Source: Actinomycetota bacterium
Lineage (GTDB): Bacteria; Actinomycetota; Acidimicrobiia; Acidimicrobiales; JAJPHD01
Direction: 5' to 3'
Assembly (NCBI GenBank): GCA_021325455.1
Contig: JAJPHD010000026.1
Location: forward strand, 248,001 to 312,000
DNA: 64,000 nt
The notes under the pieces were generated by a model that made no database searches, had not been told where the DNA came from, and saw only the letters and a program-made list of their open reading frames with translations. Numbering within the stretch: position 1 is the stretch's first letter; every line of letters starts with the position of its first letter. This document shows positions 60,106 to 64,000 of the stretch, piece by piece. Position numbers and translations under genes: made by a program.

Positions 60106-61188
60106 TCAGGTGGCCGCTGGCTGGCTGGCCTGGGGCACCGGCCGGGGCGCCACGGCCCGGCGCAGCTCGCCTACCACCCCGCCCGAGGCGAGGTCGTGGG
60201 CCACCCGGATGGCATTGGCGACCGCTGCCGCCGAGGAGGACCCGTGGCTGATGATGCAGACCCCGTCCACCCCCACGAGCATGGCCCCCCCTTGAGAATC
60301 GGGGTCCAGCTCGGCCACCAGCGGTGCCACCAAGGGCAGCAGGACCTTGGCCGCCTCCCGACCCGCCTCGGTGGACTGCATGGCCCGCAGCAGGGTCTCG
60401 GAGAAGAAGCGCAGGCCGCCCTCCAGGGTCTTGAGGGCCACATTGCCGGTGAAGCCGTCGGTGACCACCACGTCGGCCAGGCCGGACATGAGGTCCCGGC
60501 CCTCCAGGTTGCCCACGAAGCGCACCTCTTCCTGGGCCGCCAGGAGGCTGTGGGCCTCCTTGACGACAGAGGTCCCCTTGGTCGGCTCCTCACCTATGGA
60601 CAACAGGGCCACCCGCGGGTCGGCGATCCCGTAGCGGCACCGGGCGAAGACCGCTCCCATCTGGGCGAACTGCACCAGCCAGGGGGCGGAGCACTCGGCA
60701 TTGGCCCCTGCGTCCAACAGCACCAAGGGGGTGGACCCCGGTATGGGCAAGGGGGTGGCGATCGCCGGGCGGGCCACCCCACGCAGCCTCCCCATGCGCA
60801 GCATGGCGCTGGCCATGGCCGCCCCCGTGTTGCCCGCGCTCACCATGGCCAGGGCCCGACCGTCGCGCACCTCCTCGGCCGCTCTCACCAGGGACGAGTC
60901 CTTCTTGCGCCTTACGGCCTGGCCGGGCTCCTCGTCCATGCCGATGACCTCCCGGGCCGGGACCACCCTCAGGCCCCCGGTGTCGCCGAGCAGCTCGGGG
61001 CACCCCACCAGGCTCACGGGCAACCCGAACTGGCTGGCAGCCAGGCGGGCCCCGGCCACCACCTCCTCGGGGGCCTTGTCCCCCCCCATGGCGTCGACGG
61101 CGACCGGGAGCTCGTTCCCGGTCTCAGCGCCTCCGCCGGCAGCCTCTGGGGCCAGCGGCCTGCCACCCTCGGGCCCCGGTCCTGTCAC
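60106..61188 (-). CDS. plsX: Phosphate acyltransferase PlsX
   Basis: A 360-residue soluble enzyme that makes acyl-phosphate from acyl-ACP for phospholipid synthesis. The family start LPVAVDAMGGDKAPEEVVAG lies about 36 residues in; upstream there is Pro/Gly-rich sequence. GTG 61188 is the first start after the rpmF stop. Other motifs are SAGNTGAAMASAMLRMGRL and VTDGFTGNVALKTLEGG. It lies between rpmF and acpP. The product feeds PlsY-type enzymes such as the one at about 31 kb. Confidence 0.95.
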   Translation of the reverse strand: MTGPGPEGGRPLAPEAAGGGAETGNELPVAVDAMGGDKAPEEVVAGARLAASQFGLPVSLVGCPELLGDTGGLRVVPAREVIGMDEEPGQAVRRKKDSSLVRAAEEVRDGRALAMVSAGNTGAAMASAMLRMGRLRGVARPAIATPLPIPGSTPLVLLDAGANAECSAPWLVQFAQMGAVFARCRYGIADPRVALLSIGEEPTKGTSVVKEAHSLLAAQEEVRFVGNLEGRDLMSGLADVVVTDGFTGNVALKTLEGGLRFFSETLLRAMQSTEAGREAAKVLLPLVAPLVAELDPDSQGGAMLVGVDGVCIISHGSSSAAAVANAIRVAHDLASGGVVGELRRAVAPRPVPQASQPAAT

Positions 61189-61193
61189 CGGTG

Positions 61194-61373
61194 TCAGCCC
61201 ACCTCTATCGCCTGGCGGCCGTGGTACCAGCCGCAGGTGGGGCAGACCACATGGGGCAGCTTCACCTGGTGGCACTGGGGGCAGACGCTCCTCGGCGGGG
61301 CGGAGAGGGTCCAGTTCGACGCCCGCCGGCTGCGGGTCTTGGCCTTGGACGTCTTCTTCTTCGGTACAGCCAT
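61194..61373 (-). CDS. rpmF: Ribosomal protein L32 (zinc-binding form)
   Basis: A 59-residue large-subunit protein beginning MAVPKKKTSKAKTRSRRA. Two Cys pairs (CPQC and CPTC) show it is the zinc-binding paralogue form. The C-terminus is GWYHGRQAIEVG. It lies between DUF177 and plsX, an order found across bacteria. Confidence 0.95.
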   Translation of the reverse strand: MAVPKKKTSKAKTRSRRASNWTLSAPPRSVCPQCHQVKLPHVVCPTCGWYHGRQAIEVG

Positions 61374-61485
61374 GGTCAGTCTCGCTCCTGCTCGCGTGGC
61401 ACCGGCCCCGCCCCGGGGGTTACCGGCTCAGACTACCTGGAGACCCGCCTGCCGGCCCCGTCCGGGGCGGCCTGGCGGAACCTGG

Positions 61486-62010
61486 CTAGAGGCCGGGGCC
61501 CGGCTCTCCCCCCCGCAACGCATCCAGGGCGCTCCAGCGGGGGTCCGGGGAGAAGGAGGGGCAGGAGCACGGTCTCTCGTTGAGGTCAGCGCCGCAGGAG
61601 GAGCACAGCCCCCGGCAGTCCGGGCGGCACAGGGGAGCCAGGGGCAGCTCCAGGATCACGGCATCTCTGGCCATCGGCTCCAGGTCCATGTGCTCGCCCG
61701 CCAGGGGGTAGGTGACCTCCGGGTCACCGCCGTCCAGGAACAGCTCCCTCACCGGGGCGGACAACCTGCCTCCGGCCGGGCTCAGGCACCTCCGGCACTC
61801 CCCTGACCAGGAGGTCGTGACCTGGCCGGTAGCCAGGATGCCCTCCTCCACGGCCTCCAGGACCACATCCACATGGACGGACTCCCCGGCGGGGACGCCG
61901 CTGCCGGTGACGGCCAGGTCCGGGATGACGCCCGAACGGTGCTCACGGCGGCGGGCGCCGGGCTGGTGGAGGACCGCGGCCACGCTTACAACGAACGAGC
62001 TGTGCACCAT
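61486..62010 (-). CDS. DUF177 (YceD-like) family protein
   Basis: A 174-residue protein of the YceD/DUF177 family, encoded upstream of rpmF in most bacteria and connected to 23S rRNA metabolism or ribosome assembly. GECRRCLSPAGG and the cysteine-rich PLCRPDCRGLCSSCGADLNE segment suggest a metal site. The 112-base gap to rpmF holds nothing I recognise. Confidence 0.88.
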   Translation of the reverse strand: MVHSSFVVSVAAVLHQPGARRREHRSGVIPDLAVTGSGVPAGESVHVDVVLEAVEEGILATGQVTTSWSGECRRCLSPAGGRLSAPVRELFLDGGDPEVTYPLAGEHMDLEPMARDAVILELPLAPLCRPDCRGLCSSCGADLNERPCSCPSFSPDPRWSALDALRGGEPGPGL

Positions 62011-62056
62011 GGGGACAGATCGCCTCCTCGGCTCCCAGGCTACCGGTGCCGCTCCG

Positions 62057-62614
62057 CTAGCGGTCCTGGTCGAAGAAGGCCTCCTCGGGGGCCTCCCCGG
62101 TCTCCGGGGCCCCGGCCGGGGACGCCGGGCCCGGTTCCAGGGACGCGAACCCGCGCAGCTTCTCCCGACCGGCCCGGACGGTGCGGCTGAGCCTCTCCAG
62201 CACCACCTCGAAGTTGGCCAGACGCGTGTCGCAATAGTCCTCGGCCTCGTGGCGCATCCGGCGGGCCTCGTCCCTCGCCTCCTCGATGAGGCGCTCCGCC
62301 CCCCTCCTCGCCTCCCTCACTATCTCCGTGCGCTGCACCATCCGCTCCGCCCTGGCCCGGGCGGACTCCACGATCTCCTCCGCCTCCCGCCGGGCCTTGG
62401 CCAGGTACTCCTCCCTCTCACGCAGCATCCAGCGGGCCCGGCGGAGGTCCTCGGGCAGGCGCTCCAGCGCCTCCTCCAGCAGCTCGGCCACCTCCTCGCG
62501 GCTGATCAGGGCCGAGGCGGACAGAGGCATGGACTTGGCGTTCATGACCAGGTCCAGGACCCGGCGCATCAGGACCTCGGCGTCGAGGCCGTCCCCCTCG
62601 TCCCACGGGCTCAT
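62057..62614 (-). CDS. DivIVA-like coiled-coil protein
   Basis: A 185-residue, highly charged protein. After a short start it is predicted almost wholly coiled coil from about residues 35-160 (EVAELLEEALERLPEDLRRA, AKARREAEEIVESARARAER), then a Pro/Gly-rich tail. It resembles the short DivIVA/ATP-synthase-subunit-b-like proteins encoded next to coaD in actinobacteria. GGGAGAAGGA stands six bases before ATG 62614. The role is not established; a cell-pole or cytoskeletal scaffold is an inference. Confidence 0.7.
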   Translation of the reverse strand: MSPWDEGDGLDAEVLMRRVLDLVMNAKSMPLSASALISREEVAELLEEALERLPEDLRRARWMLREREEYLAKARREAEEIVESARARAERMVQRTEIVREARRGAERLIEEARDEARRMRHEAEDYCDTRLANFEVVLERLSRTVRAGREKLRGFASLEPGPASPAGAPETGEAPEEAFFDQDR

Positions 62615-62650
62615 GGCCGGTCCTTCTCCCTCATCGCCCTCGCCTCCCAC

Positions 62651-63133
62651 TCACTGGTGGGGGAACCGCTCCTTCAGCCGGATGGCCACCGGTGGCGGCA
62701 CCAGGGCCGTCACGTCCCCGCCGAACCGGGCCACCTCGCGCAGCAGCCTGGAGGCCAGGAACGAGTGGGTCGAGCTGGTGAACATGAACAGGGTGTCGAT
62801 CCCCGACAGGTGCTGGTTCATCTGGGCCATCTGCATCTCGTTCTCGAAGTCCGAAACGGCCCTCAGCCCCTTCACCAGGACGGTGGCGCCCACCTCCCTC
62901 GCCAGCTCGACCACCAGGCCGGTCATGGCCACGATCCTCACCCCGGGGAGGTCGCCGAGCGACTCTTCCAGCATCTGCTTGCGCTCCGACAGGGGGAAGA
63001 GCGGCTCCCCCTTCTGGGGGTTGCGCACCGCCGCCACCACCAGCTCGTCGAACAGGCGTGAGGCCCGCTCCACTATCTCCAGGTGCCCGTTGTGCAGGGG
63101 ATCGAAGGAGCCGGGGAACAAGGCGGTGGTCAC
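62651..63133 (-). CDS. coaD: Phosphopantetheine adenylyltransferase
   Basis: A 160-residue enzyme of coenzyme A biosynthesis. The nucleotidyltransferase motif ALFPGSFDPLHNGHLEIVER, LVKGLRAVSDFENEMQMAQM and FTSSTHSFLASRLLREVA are complete. GTG 63133 has GAGAGG six bases upstream; the open frame above it is not homologous. It lies downstream of rsmD (118-base gap), a very common pair. Confidence 0.95.
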   Translation of the reverse strand: MTTALFPGSFDPLHNGHLEIVERASRLFDELVVAAVRNPQKGEPLFPLSERKQMLEESLGDLPGVRIVAMTGLVVELAREVGATVLVKGLRAVSDFENEMQMAQMNQHLSGIDTLFMFTSSTHSFLASRLLREVARFGGDVTALVPPPVAIRLKERFPHQ

Positions 63134-63251
63134 TCGTGGCCTCTCGGGGGGATGCGTCGACCTGTCCATATGGCGGAGCCACCACCGTACTGCCACGAGG
63201 CGCCGGGGACCGATCCCGGGGGTCGGGGGCTCCGGGAGCGGCCGGCCGCCT

Positions 63252-63860
63252 TCATGGGCCAGGAGTGGCCCCGAGCAGCGTGATGGCGGTGGACCCGTAG
63301 GTCCGCGACCGGAGGACCCCCCAGCCGGCGGACCCCGGGATGGGGCCGCCCGACTCGGCGACCACCAGGCCCACCCCTGCTCCTGCGAGCAGGTCCAGGA
63401 GCCGGCCCCATTGCCCGAACCCATAGGGAGGGTCGCAGATGGCCAGATCGAAGCGAGCCGCCCCGGCCAGGCCCTCCCCGCCCTTGTCGCGCTCCTTCCC
63501 GGACCAGGGAGCGGAGGCCGGCCGCCCTGCCAGCGCCCCCAGCCAGGTCATGACATCGGCCTGCACGACCCTGGCTCTGCCCGGGGCGCGATCGAGGACC
63601 GCCAGGTTGGAGCGGATGACCTCCACGGCCCGCCGGTCCCGGTCCACGAAGGTCGCCGAAGCCGCCCCCCTCGACAGGGCCTCCACCCCCATGGCCCCGC
63701 TCCCGGCGAACAGGTCGGCCACCACGGCGCCCTCAACGGCATCCCGGCTGGCCAGCATGTCGAAGACCGCCTCCCGGACCCGTTCCCCGGTCGGCCTGGT
63801 CAGGGAGCCCGCCGGCGCCCGGAGCCGCCGGCCCCGGGCCGTGCCAGCGACCACCCTCAC
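63252..63860 (-). CDS. rsmD: 16S rRNA (guanine-966-N2)-methyltransferase RsmD
   Basis: A 202-residue methyltransferase with the SAM motif VVADLFAGSGAMGVEALSRG and the catalytic DPPYGFG near residue 145. The start MRVVAGTARGRRLRAPAG is typical; GTG 63860 is used. It is upstream of coaD. recG or fakA, often neighbours, would lie outside the window. Confidence 0.93.
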   Translation of the reverse strand: MRVVAGTARGRRLRAPAGSLTRPTGERVREAVFDMLASRDAVEGAVVADLFAGSGAMGVEALSRGAASATFVDRDRRAVEVIRSNLAVLDRAPGRARVVQADVMTWLGALAGRPASAPWSGKERDKGGEGLAGAARFDLAICDPPYGFGQWGRLLDLLAGAGVGLVVAESGGPIPGSAGWGVLRSRTYGSTAITLLGATPGP

Positions 63861-63866
63861 GGCGAG

Positions 63867-64000
63867 CTACCCCTCTTGGTCCCCTGGGTCCCGGCGGGCC
63901 AGGTAGTGGTACTCGTCGTTGGGCAGCTGGCCGGTGGCCATGGCCAAGCGGTTGGTGAAGTTGTACATGGCCGCCAGCTCGGCCACGTCCCACACCTCCT
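63867..64000 (-). CDS. AhpD/CMD-family protein, C-terminal end only
   Basis: The last 43 or so residues of a protein cut by the window edge. They read [20 protein letters not shown] then [17 protein letters not shown], a pattern found at the end of peroxidase-related carboxymuconolactone decarboxylase-like (AhpD fold) proteins. The CxxC active site, if present, is outside the window. Six bases separate its stop from the rsmD start. Confidence 0.6.
   Translation of the reverse strand, partial: EVWDVAELAAMYNFTNRLAMATGQLPNDEYHYLARRDPGDQEG

Overview
The window is one continuous stretch of a very GC-rich bacterial chromosome. Real genes show strong GC bias at the third codon position and many GTG or TTG starts. 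The gene order is actinobacterial: rsmD-coaD-DUF177-rpmF-plsX-acpP-rnc-mutM-smc-ftsY-ffh-rpsP-rimM-trmD-rplS, DUF2469-yraN-comM-dprA, xerC, rpsB-tsf-pyrH-frr-cdsA-dxr-rseP-ispG, rimP-nusA-ylxR-infB-DUF503-rbfA-truB-ribF-rpsO-pnp-M16-dapB-dapA-rnj-ftsK. F420-type enzymes (an LLM oxidoreductase and a PPOX-class protein), a divIVA-like coiled-coil gene beside coaD and an Eis-like acetyltransferase fit a deep-branching actinobacterium, possibly Acidimicrobiia. That placement is inferred from gene content and style, not from a database search. I saw no tRNA, rRNA, CRISPR array, insertion sequence or prophage.

Right to left along the minus strand, the window runs through three housekeeping blocks. 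Block 1 (about 49.4-64 kb) covers lipid precursors (plsX, acpP), RNA processing (rnc, rsmD, trmD, rimM), chromosome organisation (smc), protein targeting (ffh, ftsY) and ribosomal proteins (rpmF, rpsP, rplS). Block 2 (about 17.4-27 kb) is rpsB-tsf-pyrH-frr-cdsA-dxr-rseP-ispG plus an Eis-like gene. Block 3 (about 0-17.4 kb) is rimP-nusA-ylxR-infB and onward through rpsO-pnp, dapB/dapA, rnj and the start of ftsK. Many adjacent genes overlap by ATGA, GTGA or similar stop/start junctions, so they are probably co-transcribed and translationally coupled.

Two accessory stretches interrupt this backbone. The larger (about 27.2-39.7 kb, mostly plus strand) holds an F420 oxidoreductase, a lone XdhC, a lipid-flavoured run (membrane protein, PlsY-like acyltransferase, DegV/FakB-like fatty-acid-binding protein, membrane-anchored alpha/beta hydrolase, MGDG-synthase-like glycosyltransferase), a CoA-transferase fused to a LOG-like domain, an RsbW-like ATPase and an aldo/keto reductase. 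The smaller (about 44.6-49.1 kb) holds an MMPL exporter with a divergent TetR regulator, TspO and a YraQ-type permease. It sits where lepB and rnhB are usually found in actinobacteria.

The points most worth a second look are the CoA-transferase/LOG fusion, the PlsY-FakB-glycosyltransferase lipid cluster, a set of genes with no AUG/GUG/UUG start that appear to begin at AUA or CUG (ylxR, rnc, the CoA-transferase fusion), a DapA whose usual catalytic tyrosine position reads as cysteine, and structured leaders or hairpins at rpsB, rpsO, pnp and rimP. I cannot point to a demonstrably new multi-gene defence or mobile system in this window.
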